Positions 25,921 to 39,103 are shown, counted from the first letter of the stretch. The stretch is DNA of 50,013 nt from JBOIBN01 sp050739575 (GCA_050739575.1 JBOIBN010000008.1:1-50013), one strand, 5' to 3'. Notes: generated by a model not told the origin, from the letters alone. Program-made: numbers and translations.

Positions 25921-27384
25921 TCAGGGAGATAATTTCCGGCCTAGTGCACGTACGGCGGCAATGAGGGCGTCGAAGTCGTCGCGGCGGCTGCGGTGGTTGG
26001 TGATGGCGACGCGCAGGGCGAAGCGGCCATTCAGGATTGTGGAGGATGGCACGGCGATGCCGCTTTCCTGAAGTTCGGTCAGGATGCGGGTGTTGAGCGC
26101 GTTGAGCGCCGCCTTGTCGAGGCCGGGTGCGACGTAGCGGAAGTTGACGACGTTGAGCGGCACCGGCGCCAAGAGCTCGAGTTCGGGCGCCGCTTCCACG
26201 AGGCCGGCGAGATAGCGGGCCTGGCGAATGTTCTGGGCGATGAGGCGGGCGAAGCGGTCCACGCCGTAGGCCTTGAGGTTCATCCACACTTTCAGGGCGC
26301 GGAAGCTGCGCGAGAGTTGCGGCGCGTAGTCGGCCCAGATCACCGGGCCGCTCGCGATGCCTGCTTGCGTCTGCGCGAGATAGTCGGCGTGGGCGGTGAA
26401 GGTCGCGGTATGCGCCTCCTGCGAGCGCACCAGCGTGCACGCCACTTCGAACGGCAGGTACATCCACTTGTGGAGATCGAAGGCGATGGAATCGGCGCGC
26501 TCGATGCCGGCGAGTTGCGGGCGCGTTTCCGGATCGAGTACGGCGAGCGCACCGAAGGCGCCGTCCACGTGCAGCCACAGGTTTTCACGGGCGCAGACGT
26601 CCGCCAGTTCGGCGAGCGGATCTACAGCGCCGGTGTTGACCGTTCCGGCGTTGGCGACAACGCAGCAGGGAATGCACCCGGCTTTGCGGTCGGCGGCGAT
26701 GCGTGCGTCGAGCGCGGCGACGTCAATGGTGAAATCCGCGCGTACCGGAATGACGCCGAGCGACTCGGCGCCCATGCCGAGAAGCTCAATCGCGCGCTGC
26801 ACGGAGTTGTGGCTTTCGCTCGATGTGTAGAACATGAGCCGCGGTTGTCCGGACAGGCCTTCGCGGCGCACGTCGAACGGCGCTTTCGCATTGCGCGCAA
26901 CGGCGAGTCCGACCTGGTTGGCGACGGAGCCGCCGCTCAGGAGCACACCGCCAGCTTCGCGCGGATAGCCCATGATTTCCTTCAGCCAGTCGAGCACCTG
27001 CATCTCGACGAAGGTCGCACTTTGGCGATGTCCGGCCGCGTTGTTGTTCATCGTCGCAGCGAGCATTTCGGCCATGACGCCGAGCGGCGTTCCCGTGCCG
27101 ATGACCCAGCCCCAGAAACGCGGATGGATATTGCCGAGCGGATACGGTGCTACGAGTTCCGCGTAGTCGGCGTAGGCGGCTTCTTCGCCCGTGCCCTCGC
27201 GCGACAGCGGTTCGGCGAGACGCGCCTGCACGGATTCCGGAATGCGTTGCCATGCCGAGCGCTCGCGCACGGTTTTGAGATAAGCGAGCGAATCGTCGAG
27301 CATCCGGTGGGCCAGACGCGCGAACGCATCCCAGTCGCCGGGATCGAGCGACTCCTCGGCCTGCGGATCCTGCGGTTCGGTCAT
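25921..27384 (-). CDS. PLP-dependent group II (aromatic amino acid/glutamate-type) decarboxylase
   Basis: The ATG at 27384 (GAGG upstream) gives 487 residues. Fold-type I motifs are present: GGSVANQ (151-157) for phosphate binding, His192 (SESHNSVQ) stacking on the cofactor, Asp274 (HVDGAFG) for the pyridine nitrogen and Lys306 in FDLHKWMY as Schiff-base lysine. It belongs to the group that includes DOPA/tryptophan, glutamate and cysteine-sulfinate decarboxylases; the substrate cannot be assigned. The C-terminal codons (25949-25991) recur at 18719-18758. It begins 74 bases downstream of the tricorn-like protease gene on the same strand. Confidence 0.92.
   Translation of the reverse strand: MTEPQDPQAEESLDPGDWDAFARLAHRMLDDSLAYLKTVRERSAWQRIPESVQARLAEPLSREGTGEEAAYADYAELVAPYPLGNIHPRFWGWVIGTGTPLGVMAEMLAATMNNNAAGHRQSATFVEMQVLDWLKEIMGYPREAGGVLLSGGSVANQVGLAVARNAKAPFDVRREGLSGQPRLMFYTSSESHNSVQRAIELLGMGAESLGVIPVRADFTIDVAALDARIAADRKAGCIPCCVVANAGTVNTGAVDPLAELADVCARENLWLHVDGAFGALAVLDPETRPQLAGIERADSIAFDLHKWMYLPFEVACTLVRSQEAHTATFTAHADYLAQTQAGIASGPVIWADYAPQLSRSFRALKVWMNLKAYGVDRFARLIAQNIRQARYLAGLVEAAPELELLAPVPLNVVNFRYVAPGLDKAALNALNTRILTELQESGIAVPSSTILNGRFALRVAITNHRSRRDDFDALIAAVRALGRKLSP
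25949..25991 (-). repeat. Right copy of the direct repeat, inside the decarboxylase 3' end
   Basis: This is the in-gene copy matching 18719-18758, with one extra triplet at 25979-25981. The repeat ends 28 bases before the gene's stop codon. Confidence 0.7.
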
Positions 27385-27457
27385 CGAAACCTCGCTCGGC
27401 GAATTCTCGCGTTCGCGGCCGTATTCCAATGCGGAATACGGCCGCGTGACTTCGCCG

Positions 27458-30784
<3,327 letters not shown>

Positions 30785-31001
30785 GGTCATCTCCAATTTA
30801 GGCCACGGAATCGGCACCGGCGCCGCCGGTGTCGGCGTGCCGCTATTGTAAAGGGGAAAATCCCGGAACAGGGGGCGCCCATCTTGCGTTCCAGCAAGAG
30901 AAAAGGGCGCGTGCAATGACTTGTCCCTTGCCGTCGCGAACGTATCGGAACGGGCATGATCGCGGTTAGAATTAGCCGCCCGGTCTGGGGTACGGACAAT
31001 C

Positions 31002-32348
31002 ATGAACGAAAACGCGGCATCGGTACTTGCCCGGCTGGACCGAATCCCGATCTGGCCCTGGCGCTACAGAATCCTATGGATAGTCGGCGCAGCCTACTTC
31101 TTCGCATTCTTCGACATCGTGAACATCGGCTCGGCATTGCCCGAGATCGTGCAGCAGTTCGGCGTCACGGCCCGCTCGGCCTCGCTTTCCATATCCATGA
31201 GCCTTCTCGGGTTCATCATCGGCTCCTATCTGATCGCGACGATCGCCGACCGGTGGGGCAGACGCCCAAGCCTCGTACTGTCGGTTGCGCTCTACACCTT
31301 GGGTTCGCTGGGGGCCGCGTTCTAGCCCTCGCTCGTCTGGCTCATTCCCTTCCGTTTCATCGCCGGCATGGGCATCGGTGCCGAGATCGCCACGGTTACC
31401 ACCTACCTCGGCGAAATATCTCCGGCGGCCGTACGCGGCAAATACACGAGTTGGGCCAACGTCTGCGCCTTCGCCGGTTTCGCTGTCGTGCCATTCGTGG
31501 CGCGCGTGCTGGTACCGGATTTCACCTGGGGCTGGCGAGTGCTGTTCCTGATCGGAGCCGCAAGCGGTCTGACCATCTCGTTCATCCGCTTTTACCTGCA
31601 CGAGAGTCCGCGCTGGCTGGTGGCCCACGGACGCATGGCACAGGCCGAAAAAGAAATCGTCCGCGCCGAAGAAATTGCTCGTAAGCGGCTCGGCCGGCCG
31701 CTACCGGAACCGTCGCACGAATACGCCCCGACGAATCCACTTCGTCATCCTGTACTAGCACTGCTTCACCCGCCCTATCGCCAGCGCGTGCTGCTGCTGA
31801 TTGCACTCTGGTTCTTTTATTACATCGGCAATTACGGCTGGCTGGTCATGGTGCCGGATCTCCTCGAACACGCCGGATATTCAGCGGCTCAGAGCCTGAA
31901 TTCCCTGATCGTGAGCGGCATTGGATTCCTGGTCGGCGCCTTTGCTTCGATGTGGCTGAACGACCGGGTCGAGCGCAAGCACACGTTGTTCGTCGTCGGC
32001 ATCGTATGGCTGGCCGCGCTCGTCGTGGCCGGCTTCAATCCGGTTCCGGAGAGAATCATGGGCATCGGCTTTATTGCCTCGACCACCATCGGACTGATGG
32101 TCCCCATCATGTACACGCTCACGGCCGAACATTTCGCGACTGCTGCGCGGGCAACCGGCGTTGCGCTGACCAACGGACTCGGCCACATCGGCGGCGCGGT
32201 CGCGCCGACACTCGTGCTCCTGGGCGCCAACACCTGGGGTTTTATCGGCGGACTCGCGGTCATGGCGGCGAGCAGTGTTGTGGTGCTCTGCCTGCTCCCG
32301 TTCACCCTGAACATCACCGGCAAGGCGCTGGAGAGCGGTTCCGGTTGA
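31002..32348 (+). pseudogene. MFS transporter interrupted by an in-frame amber codon
   Basis: Two collinear pieces lie in one frame: 31002-31322 ending ...LGSLGAAF, a TAG at 31323-31325, then PSLVWLIPFRFIAGMGIGAE continuing to 32348. Read through, it is a 448-residue twelve-helix major facilitator of the metabolite:proton symporter type: DRWGRRPS between helices 2 and 3, HESPRWL after helix 6, and DRVERK in the second half. Only one base change (for example TCG or CAG to TAG) is needed to explain the break. The rest shows no frameshift, so the loss is recent, or it is a sequencing error. An internal ATG at 31368 could restart translation but would lack the first helices. Confidence 0.85.
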
Positions 32349-32408
32349 TCTTCCGGCGTTACAATTACGGCGTCCCCCGGAGTCCGGCTTTCGGGCCTGG
32401 ATGAAAAA

Positions 32409-33992
32409 GTGAAAACGTTTTTCGCCGGACTTCGGCACCGCAAAGCGGCTCAGGTTGCGCTTGCCTACGCGATCGTCGGCTGGCTGATTATCCAGATTTC
32501 CGCTGCGACCTTCGGTCCGCTGCACCTTCCGGGCTGGAGTCTTACCCTGCTTATCATTCTCGTGATCGCCGGCTTTCCGCTCGCGGTGATCTTTGCCTGG
32601 AGCCTGGACAAGCCCGGCGAGCGGGCAGCGGACACGGCCCGGACGTCGGCCGCGGCAGCGCCCTCGTCCGGATCAGCGCCTGAAACGGAGCCCAATGCCC
32701 CGCCGCCCGCACCGCGCTCGATCGCCGTGCTCCCGTTTGTGGACATGAGTCCGGAGCGTGACCAGGCCTATTTCTGCGAGGGCGTCGCCGAAGAAATACT
32801 CAATACGTTGACGCGCCTGCCCGAGCTGCGCGTCGCCTCACGCACCGCATCGTTCCAGTTCCAGGGACAGACGGTGGACATCGCCGAGATCGGCCGGCGG
32901 CTGAAAGTGGCGAGCGTACTCGAAGGCAGCGTGCGCAAGGCGGGCGATCACCTGCGCGTCACTGCCCAGCTCGTCAACGTTGCCGATGGTTATCACCTGT
33001 GGTCCGAGCGCTTCGACAGCCGCACCACCGACGTGTTCGCCATCCAGGACGAGATCGCGGCACGGGTCGCGCGCGCACTGGAATTGAAACCGCTCGCAGA
33101 CCCGGGCGTCGCCCGCACTTCCGACATTGATGCTTACGACTATTACCTGCGTGGCTGGAAGTACTTTCATGCGACCTCCCGCCACGGCTTCGAACATGCT
33201 CGCCAGATGTTCGAGCGCGCGATCGAAAAAGATCCCGGCTTCGCACGCGCCTGGGCCGGCCTGGCCGATGCTGCGGCATTTCTCTATGTGTACTTCGAGC
33301 ACGAGGAACGGAACCGGAAAGAAGCGACGGAAGCCAGCGAGAAAGCGCTTGCGCTGTGCGATACCATCGCGGAGACGCACGCTTCGCGCGGCGTTGCCTT
33401 CATGATCAACAAGCAGTTCGACCAAGCCGACACCTGCTTCCGACGCGCAATCGAGATCAACCCGCGCCTGTTCGAACCTTACTACTTCTATGCCCGCAGT
33501 TCGGTGCATCAGGGCAAGTACGAGCAGGCGGCCGTCCTGTTCGAAAAGGCCCATGAAATCGATCCGGAGGACTACGAGTCGGCGCTGCTTCTTCCCCAGA
33601 TCTATGAACAACTGAAACGGCCGGACAAGGTTGCGTACTGGAGACGTCGCGGCGTCGAGGCGGCCATGCACCGGCTGGACCGGGAACCGGACGACGTGCG
33701 CGCCATGCATCTCGCAGCGCAGGCACTGGTTGCCTTGGGCGAGCGCGAACGCGGCCTCGAACTGGCCGAACGTGCGCTCGAGCTACAGCCCGACGACCCT
33801 TTTACGCTTTACAACGTGGCCTGCGTATACTGTCGCGCCGGTCTTCTGGATAAAGCGATGGATGTCTTCGAACGCGGCGCCGGGCAAGGCGAGAAAAGCA
33901 ACTACAGCCGTAGTTGGGTTGAGCACGACCCAGACCTTGCGCCGTTCGCCGACAATCCACGCTTCAAGGCGCTGCTCGCTCGGCTCGACTGA
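32409..33992 (+). CDS. Membrane protein with TolB-like domain and TPR repeats
   Basis: The start is GTG 32409, giving 527 residues. Two N-terminal hydrophobic helices (about 15-34 and 42-63) are followed by a Pro/Ala-rich linker (70-100). A TolB-N/FlgO-like domain (about 102-225: SIAVLPFVDMSPERDQAYFCEGVAEEIL, GRRLKVASVLEGSVRK, AQLVNVADGYHLWSERFD) follows, then TPR-like repeats (about 235-510). This layout is typical of CadC/adenylate-cyclase-like proteins that here lack the output domain. It is likely a scaffold or signalling protein at the inner membrane. It converges with tesA, with a gap of three bases. Confidence 0.85.
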   Translation: MKTFFAGLRHRKAAQVALAYAIVGWLIIQISAATFGPLHLPGWSLTLLIILVIAGFPLAVIFAWSLDKPGERAADTARTSAAAAPSSGSAPETEPNAPPPAPRSIAVLPFVDMSPERDQAYFCEGVAEEILNTLTRLPELRVASRTASFQFQGQTVDIAEIGRRLKVASVLEGSVRKAGDHLRVTAQLVNVADGYHLWSERFDSRTTDVFAIQDEIAARVARALELKPLADPGVARTSDIDAYDYYLRGWKYFHATSRHGFEHARQMFERAIEKDPGFARAWAGLADAAAFLYVYFEHEERNRKEATEASEKALALCDTIAETHASRGVAFMINKQFDQADTCFRRAIEINPRLFEPYYFYARSSVHQGKYEQAAVLFEKAHEIDPEDYESALLLPQIYEQLKRPDKVAYWRRRGVEAAMHRLDREPDDVRAMHLAAQALVALGERERGLELAERALELQPDDPFTLYNVACVYCRAGLLDKAMDVFERGAGQGEKSNYSRSWVEHDPDLAPFADNPRFKALLARLD

Positions 33993-33995
33993 CCG

Positions 33996-34667
33996 TCACC
34001 GCAGCGGTTCCGTCGCCGGGGACTCGATGGCCGGCTTTGCGAGCAACGGCACCAATGCGGGCCAGACGTTGCCGAGCAGCTTCGGTTCCGCCTTCGCAAG
34101 GGGATGCAGGCCGTCCGCCTGCATCAGGTCGGGCCGGGTCGCAACGCCGTCCAGCAATTCGGGCGCGAGCGGCACGCCTTGCGCCGCGGCGACGTCCTTG
34201 TACACGGCCTGGAAACGCGTGGTGTACACGGGTCCGTAATTGGGCGGCATGCGCACGCCGATCAGAAGTGCTTTCGCTCCAGATTTTTGCGCGAGTGCAA
34301 CCATACGCGCAAGGTTTGCATACATCTGATCTAACGGTAGCCCTTGCAGGCCATCGTTGCCGCCGAGTTCGATGACGACGATCGCAGGATAGTAGCGCGC
34401 GAGCGCGGCGGGCAGGCGCGAAAGGCCTCCGGCGGTAGTGTCGCCGGGAATGCTCGCGTTGATTACGCGATAATCATAGCCGTTGCGGGCGAGACGCCCG
34501 GCGAGCAGATGCACCCAGCCGGCCTCTACCGGTATCTTGTAGGCGGCGCTCAGGCTGTCGCCGACGACGAGCAGATTGCGCGTCGCCTGCGGCGCAGCCT
34601 GTGCAGCCGCGCAGTAAAGGATGAACAGAATGCCGGAAAAAATCGCAGCCGCAGCCGAAAAGCGCAT
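33996..34667 (-). CDS. tesA: Periplasmic GDSL arylesterase/acyl-CoA thioesterase I
   Basis: The ATG at 34667 gives 223 residues with a signal peptide (MRFSAAAAIFSGILFILYCAAAQA). SGNH-hydrolase blocks are all present: Ser38 in VVGDSLSAAY, Gly76 in SIPGDTTAGG, Asn104 in ELGGNDGL and Asp185/His188 in DGLHP. It should hydrolyse acyl thioesters, lysophospholipids or aryl esters in the periplasm, as TesA does. It diverges from ybbA-ybbP, the arrangement seen in E. coli, which supports the assignment. Its 5' end overlaps the likely ybbA start by about 38 bases. Confidence 0.93.
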   Translation of the reverse strand: MRFSAAAAIFSGILFILYCAAAQAAPQATRNLLVVGDSLSAAYKIPVEAGWVHLLAGRLARNGYDYRVINASIPGDTTAGGLSRLPAALARYYPAIVVIELGGNDGLQGLPLDQMYANLARMVALAQKSGAKALLIGVRMPPNYGPVYTTRFQAVYKDVAAAQGVPLAPELLDGVATRPDLMQADGLHPLAKAEPKLLGNVWPALVPLLAKPAIESPATEPLR

Positions 34668-35337
34668 CGCGCCTCCGCTTGTCGCTTCGCAAATCAGTAA
34701 AGAGGTTAGCAGCCATGACGGTCCGCTCGCCATCCTGCAGAATGTCAACCTCGCCGTCGAGCCGGGCGAAGCGGTGGCAATCCTCGGTCCTTCGGGCTCG
34801 GGCAAAACGACGCTGCTCGCACTGCTCGCCGGACTCGACGACCCCAGCAGCGGCGAAGTGCAGCTCTTCGGCTACGCGCTCAGCGGTCTCGACGAAGATC
34901 GGCGCGCGGCGCTCCGCGCCGGGCGGGTGGGTTTCGTATTCCAGGATTTCAACCTGCTGCCGCGTCTCACGGCAGAAGAGAACGTGCGCATCGCGCTCGA
35001 ACTCGGCGGCGCGCACGACGCCGCGCGGCGCGCATCCGCGGCGCTCGCCGACGTGGGATTGGCCGAGCGCGCCCGCCACTATCCCGAAACCCTCTCCGGC
35101 GGCGAACAGCAGCGCGTCGCGATCGCCCGCGCCTTCGCGCCGGAACCCGAGTTGCTGTTTGCGGACGAACCCACCGGCAATCTCGATGCCGCAAGCGGCT
35201 CTCGCGTGATCGAACTCCTGTTCGATCTGCGCGCGGCTCACGGCACCACATTGGTGCTCGCAACGCACGACGAACGCCTTGCCGTACGCTGCACTCGCCG
35301 CCTGCTGCTGGAAAACGGCACCCTCCGCACGGGTTGA
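34630..35337 (+). CDS. ybbA: ABC transporter ATPase, YbbA/LolD-like
   Basis: From the ATG at 34630 (AAAGG ten bases upstream; another in-frame ATG is at 34621) the protein has 235 residues. Walker A is GPSGSGKT (53-60), the signature LSGGEQQR starts at 155 and Walker B is LLFADE (175-180), with the LolD/MacB-group PTGNLD. Family members begin near residue 17 here, but no ATG, GTG or TTG occurs in frame there, so the first 15 residues are either extra or translation uses a rare start. It powers the permease encoded next. Confidence 0.9.
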   Translation: MPEKIAAAAEKRIAPPLVASQISKEVSSHDGPLAILQNVNLAVEPGEAVAILGPSGSGKTTLLALLAGLDDPSSGEVQLFGYALSGLDEDRRAALRAGRVGFVFQDFNLLPRLTAEENVRIALELGGAHDAARRASAALADVGLAERARHYPETLSGGEQQRVAIARAFAPEPELLFADEPTGNLDAASGSRVIELLFDLRAAHGTTLVLATHDERLAVRCTRRLLLENGTLRTG

Positions 35338-35347
35338 TGCGTTGAAC

Positions 35348-37834
35348 ATGCTCACGCGTTCGTGGCTGTGGTTCCGGCGCGGATTGCGTCGCGAACTGCG
35401 CCTGCCGCTCGCCACGCTGACGCTTGCCGCCGCGGCGGCGGGCGGCGTCGCCTTGTTCTCGGGCCAGCTCGAACGCACGGTGCTCCAGGCCGCGGACGGC
35501 GCGCTTGGCGCGGATCTCGTGGTGAGTGCATCGTCGCCGTTGCCCGACTCCCTGAAAGCGCTTGCCGCGCGGCTGGATCTCACCACCACGACAGTCGTGA
35601 CGTTCCCCACCGTCGCCGTGGCGGGCGAACACTTGAAGCTTGCGAGTGTGAGCGCGGTCCATGCGCCCTATCCTTTGCGTGGAACGGTTCAACTGCGCAC
35701 GCGAGTCGGTGCGCCCATGCACATCGCCGCCGGCATACCTTCGCCGGGCACGATATGGGCGAGCCCCGGTCTCGCCGCCGCGCTTGATCGCAAACCGGGC
35801 GACTCCCTCTCGCTCGGCAAAAAAACGTTTCGACTGGGTGCGCTGATCGCGCGCGCGCCAGGCTCCGAACTCGATCTCGCGAGCATCGCACCGATTCTCA
35901 TCATGAATACCGCGGATCTTCCAGCGACCGGTCTCGCCGGCACGCAAAGCCGCCTGGATTACGAACTGCTGCTGGCCGGGACTCCCGATGCGCTCACCCG
36001 CTTTCGCACCGCGTCTAAATCCCTGTTGCCCAGCGGCGCGCAGCTCCAGGACGTGAACGACATCACGCCGGGCCTGAGCGGGCCGCTCGACGGTACCCGC
36101 GATTTCCTGCGCCTTGCGGTGCTCGCAACGCTGCTGATCGCCGCCGCGGCGCTGATCCAATCCGCTCGTTATTACCTCGATCGCCAACGCGCAGGCGCGG
36201 CGATTCTGAAAACACTGGGCGCAAGCCGCGGAACCGTGTACGCGCTTTATGCACTCGAACTCCTCTGGCTCACTCTCGCAGCCAGCGCGGCCGGCATTGT
36301 CGTCGGCTGGGGCATCGCCCGCGGGCTCGGTGCGCTCGCCGCCCATTGGTTCAATCTTGCGGTCGCGCCTGCGCCACTGTCGGCGTTGGCGGTGGCGCCA
36401 ATTACCGCAGCCTTGCTTGCAGCGGGACTATGGCTGGTGCCGGTATTCGCATTGCCGCGTGCGCGCCCGGCGCTCACGCTGCGCGGCGCCGTGCCGGACA
36501 AGCGGCACACGGTGCTGCAAATCCTCGCGGCCGTCATCGCGCTGGCGATTCTCATCCTGTGGCGCGGCGCCGATTCGATGACTCTCACGCTGTGGACGCT
36601 CGCGGCTGCCGCCGCGCTTGCCGCTTTCATCGGGGGGCTGGGCTATGCACTCGTCAAATTGCTGGGCGCACCGACTGCAAGTCTGCGTCCGGCCTGGCGT
36701 TTCGGCGCCGCGCAACTCTCCCGCCGCCACGCGCGCAGTCTCGCGGAACTCGTCGCCTTCGGGCTCGCGCTCACGGTGCTCCTGCTACTGACCGGCGTTC
36801 GCCACGATCTCATCTCGACCTGGCGCGCGCGGCTGCCCGCCAATGCACCCGACCACTTCATCGTCAACATCCAGCCCGGTCAGCGCAACGACGTACAGAA
36901 CTTTTTCGCCACGCACGGAATCCACAACGCGACGCTCTATCCGATGGTGCGGGCGCGACTCGAGGCCATCAACGGCGTACCCGTTGCCAAATGGAAACCG
37001 CGCATCAAGAGCGAGAACGGGAAAGAACTGCTGCTGCGCGAGCAGACGCTCAGCATGCGCGCCGCACCGGGCATCGGCAACGAAGTGGTCGCAGGACACT
37101 GGTGGACGAAGAGCGACGCCGGCCGCACGCTGGTTTCGGTCGAGTCGGACTGGGCGAAAACGCTTGATGTCGGCCTCGGCGACCGGCTCGAATTTTCCGT
37201 TGCGGACCGCAGGTTGACGCTCACCATTGCGAGCCTGCGCGAAATCAAGTGGCAAAGCTTCGAACCCAACTTCTTCATGGTGACGCCGCCCGGCACGCTG
37301 GATGATTACCCGGCCACGTGGATCACCGCAATTCACGCCGGCGCCGGCGATCAACTCGCTTTGGCGTTGGTGCATCGGTTCCCGAATCTGACGGTCATCA
37401 ACGTCGATACGATCCTCACCGCGGTCGGCGACCTTTTGCGCCATGCCGCGCTTGCACTCGCCGCGGTCTTCGCGCTCGCCCTCGTCGCCGCGGTGCTGGT
37501 GCTGCTCGCCGCGCTCGAAGCGGGACGCACCGAGCGAGCGAGCGAACTCGCCCTGATGCGCGTGCTCGGCGCCCGACGCCGCCTGCTCGCGGCCATACTC
37601 GGAGCCGAATTCATTCTTTTGGGTTCGATTGCAGGAATCGTTGCCGGTCTCGTATCCGCCGGCGCGGGCTATGCACTGGCACGCTGGGTATTCGACATCC
37701 CAGCTTACTTCGACGGTTGGCTGGTGCTCGCCGGCACGCTGGCCGGCAGCCTCGGCATCGGCGGCATCGGTCTTGCCGCCACGCTGCATCTTACCCGCGT
37801 GCCGCCCCTAGCCGCTCTTCGCCGGGATGCCTGA
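35348..37834 (+). CDS. ybbP: ABC transporter permease, YbbP/FtsX-MacB type
   Basis: The ATG at 35348 gives 828 residues. An N-terminal membrane helix (about 18-38), a large periplasmic domain, and two FtsX-like membrane blocks (about 255-375 and 700-820) are visible, with extra helices around 395-450 and 480-500. This is the YbbP layout. The permease motif region ...ERASELALMRVLGARRRLLAAILGAE is conserved. Together with YbbA it probably acts on the envelope by mechanotransmission rather than classical transport; the substrate is unknown. It converges on the lipoprotein gene with a two-base gap. Confidence 0.9.
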   Translation: MLTRSWLWFRRGLRRELRLPLATLTLAAAAAGGVALFSGQLERTVLQAADGALGADLVVSASSPLPDSLKALAARLDLTTTTVVTFPTVAVAGEHLKLASVSAVHAPYPLRGTVQLRTRVGAPMHIAAGIPSPGTIWASPGLAAALDRKPGDSLSLGKKTFRLGALIARAPGSELDLASIAPILIMNTADLPATGLAGTQSRLDYELLLAGTPDALTRFRTASKSLLPSGAQLQDVNDITPGLSGPLDGTRDFLRLAVLATLLIAAAALIQSARYYLDRQRAGAAILKTLGASRGTVYALYALELLWLTLAASAAGIVVGWGIARGLGALAAHWFNLAVAPAPLSALAVAPITAALLAAGLWLVPVFALPRARPALTLRGAVPDKRHTVLQILAAVIALAILILWRGADSMTLTLWTLAAAAALAAFIGGLGYALVKLLGAPTASLRPAWRFGAAQLSRRHARSLAELVAFGLALTVLLLLTGVRHDLISTWRARLPANAPDHFIVNIQPGQRNDVQNFFATHGIHNATLYPMVRARLEAINGVPVAKWKPRIKSENGKELLLREQTLSMRAAPGIGNEVVAGHWWTKSDAGRTLVSVESDWAKTLDVGLGDRLEFSVADRRLTLTIASLREIKWQSFEPNFFMVTPPGTLDDYPATWITAIHAGAGDQLALALVHRFPNLTVINVDTILTAVGDLLRHAALALAAVFALALVAAVLVLLAALEAGRTERASELALMRVLGARRRLLAAILGAEFILLGSIAGIVAGLVSAGAGYALARWVFDIPAYFDGWLVLAGTLAGSLGIGGIGLAATLHLTRVPPLAALRRDA

Positions 37835-37836
37835 AC

Positions 37837-38931
37837 CTATACTCGGTTCATCGCGCAGACTGCGCCCGCACTCGATTTATCGTCTTTCAGTTCGGTAAGG
37901 GCTTGCAGGCGCGCCTCACGGGTTTTGGCGGGCAATGCACCGATACGGGCGGCGACGCGGTAGAAGTCCGACAAGTTGCCGTCCTCGCATTGCAGTACAT
38001 GCCTGAACGCGGGTATCCAGCGGTCGTAGGTGTTCATCGCGGCCATACTCGCATTGTTGAGTTTCCCAAGCCATTCGGGCGAGTAGCGGATTCCGAAGCG
38101 GCTGCCGACTTCGCGATAACGCTCCGTTAGCCATCGGAACACGGCCGCTTTTTCACTCCGTTTCTCTGCATCGCTTATGTGCGAGGTATAAACGGTGGCA
38201 AGACGCGTGCGGGCTTCCTTCACATAGATCTCCGCCGCACGTTCGGCCAAGCGATCGTTGCGCCACGCGGTCAATGCCTTCGGGTCGCGCGTTGCAAAGA
38301 AGCGTACAACGCCGACATCCTCCACGGTGTCGGCAAAGGACTCGTTGAAGGCGGAGTCGTTTTTCACATAAAGTTTCTGGTGCGCCAGTTCGTGAAAGAT
38401 AGTGCCGGCCAGCTCCGCATCGCTCCATTGCAGCATGCTGGAATACACCGGATCGGCGAACCAACCGAGCGTGGAATAGGCAGGTGCGCCGGTCACGAAT
38501 ACGTCGTCGCCGCGCTTCGCAAGTCCGCCCGCGAATGCATCGGCCGCCTGCTCGTGAAAATAACCGCGATAGGGCACGCAGCCCGCAAATGGGAAACACC
38601 AGTCGACGGGCGTTAGCGAAAACGCCGGCGCCGCGTAGATGACCCAGACGGGATAGGCGCGATCGAGGGCGACATAGCTCCGGTAGCTCTCGCCCCGCGG
38701 CAAACCCAGTTCGGCGGATGCGTAACTTCTTGCCGCCAGCACCAGTTCCAGTTTTTCCCGCACCCCGGGCGAGGTGACAGGATCGTTGACGACCGTCTCG
38801 ATCGGCTTGCGCTCGCCGAGGATTTTCAGCTCGCCGTTGATCGCCTGGCCGTAGTAGCCCAGCGTGCTGCAACCGCCGAGCGCAGCGAGCGCTGCCACGA
38901 AGAGCAGGCGTAAGCAGATCGGGTGTTTCAC
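37837..38931 (-). CDS. Lipoprotein, predicted aminopeptidase family (PF10023-type) with HExxH
   Basis: A GTG start at 38931 gives 364 residues and a good lipoprotein signal: KHPICLRLLFVAALAALGG followed by Cys21 (LGGC). An upstream ATG at 38988 would add 19 residues before the signal and is less likely. The zinc motif is HELAH (His180-Glu181, His184), followed by NESFADTVEDVG, whose Glu197 or Glu204 may be the third ligand. Conserved RGYF and LGWFADP strings fit the predicted aminopeptidase family, which is poorly characterised. It should be anchored in the outer or inner membrane facing the periplasm. Confidence 0.8.
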   Translation of the reverse strand: MKHPICLRLLFVAALAALGGCSTLGYYGQAINGELKILGERKPIETVVNDPVTSPGVREKLELVLAARSYASAELGLPRGESYRSYVALDRAYPVWVIYAAPAFSLTPVDWCFPFAGCVPYRGYFHEQAADAFAGGLAKRGDDVFVTGAPAYSTLGWFADPVYSSMLQWSDAELAGTIFHELAHQKLYVKNDSAFNESFADTVEDVGVVRFFATRDPKALTAWRNDRLAERAAEIYVKEARTRLATVYTSHISDAEKRSEKAAVFRWLTERYREVGSRFGIRYSPEWLGKLNNASMAAMNTYDRWIPAFRHVLQCEDGNLSDFYRVAARIGALPAKTREARLQALTELKDDKSSAGAVCAMNRV

Positions 38932-39103
38932 TCGGTAGTCAACTGCCGGCTGCAAACAGGTTAACCTACCGTTGCGCGCAGGCGGCAAAATCGGCCGACG
39001 GTTTCATCGCGATTGCAACATTCTGAAACACTTTTGCAGGGCCACCGTGGAATACTGTGTTCCGCACGGAACTGCCGCCTATAAGGCGAATCACAACGGT
39101 AGC

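Noticed and set aside
31323..31325. Amber codon as sign of genetic-code recoding
   Set aside because: Other genes in the window end naturally at TAG and no selenocysteine/pyrrolysine machinery or context is visible.
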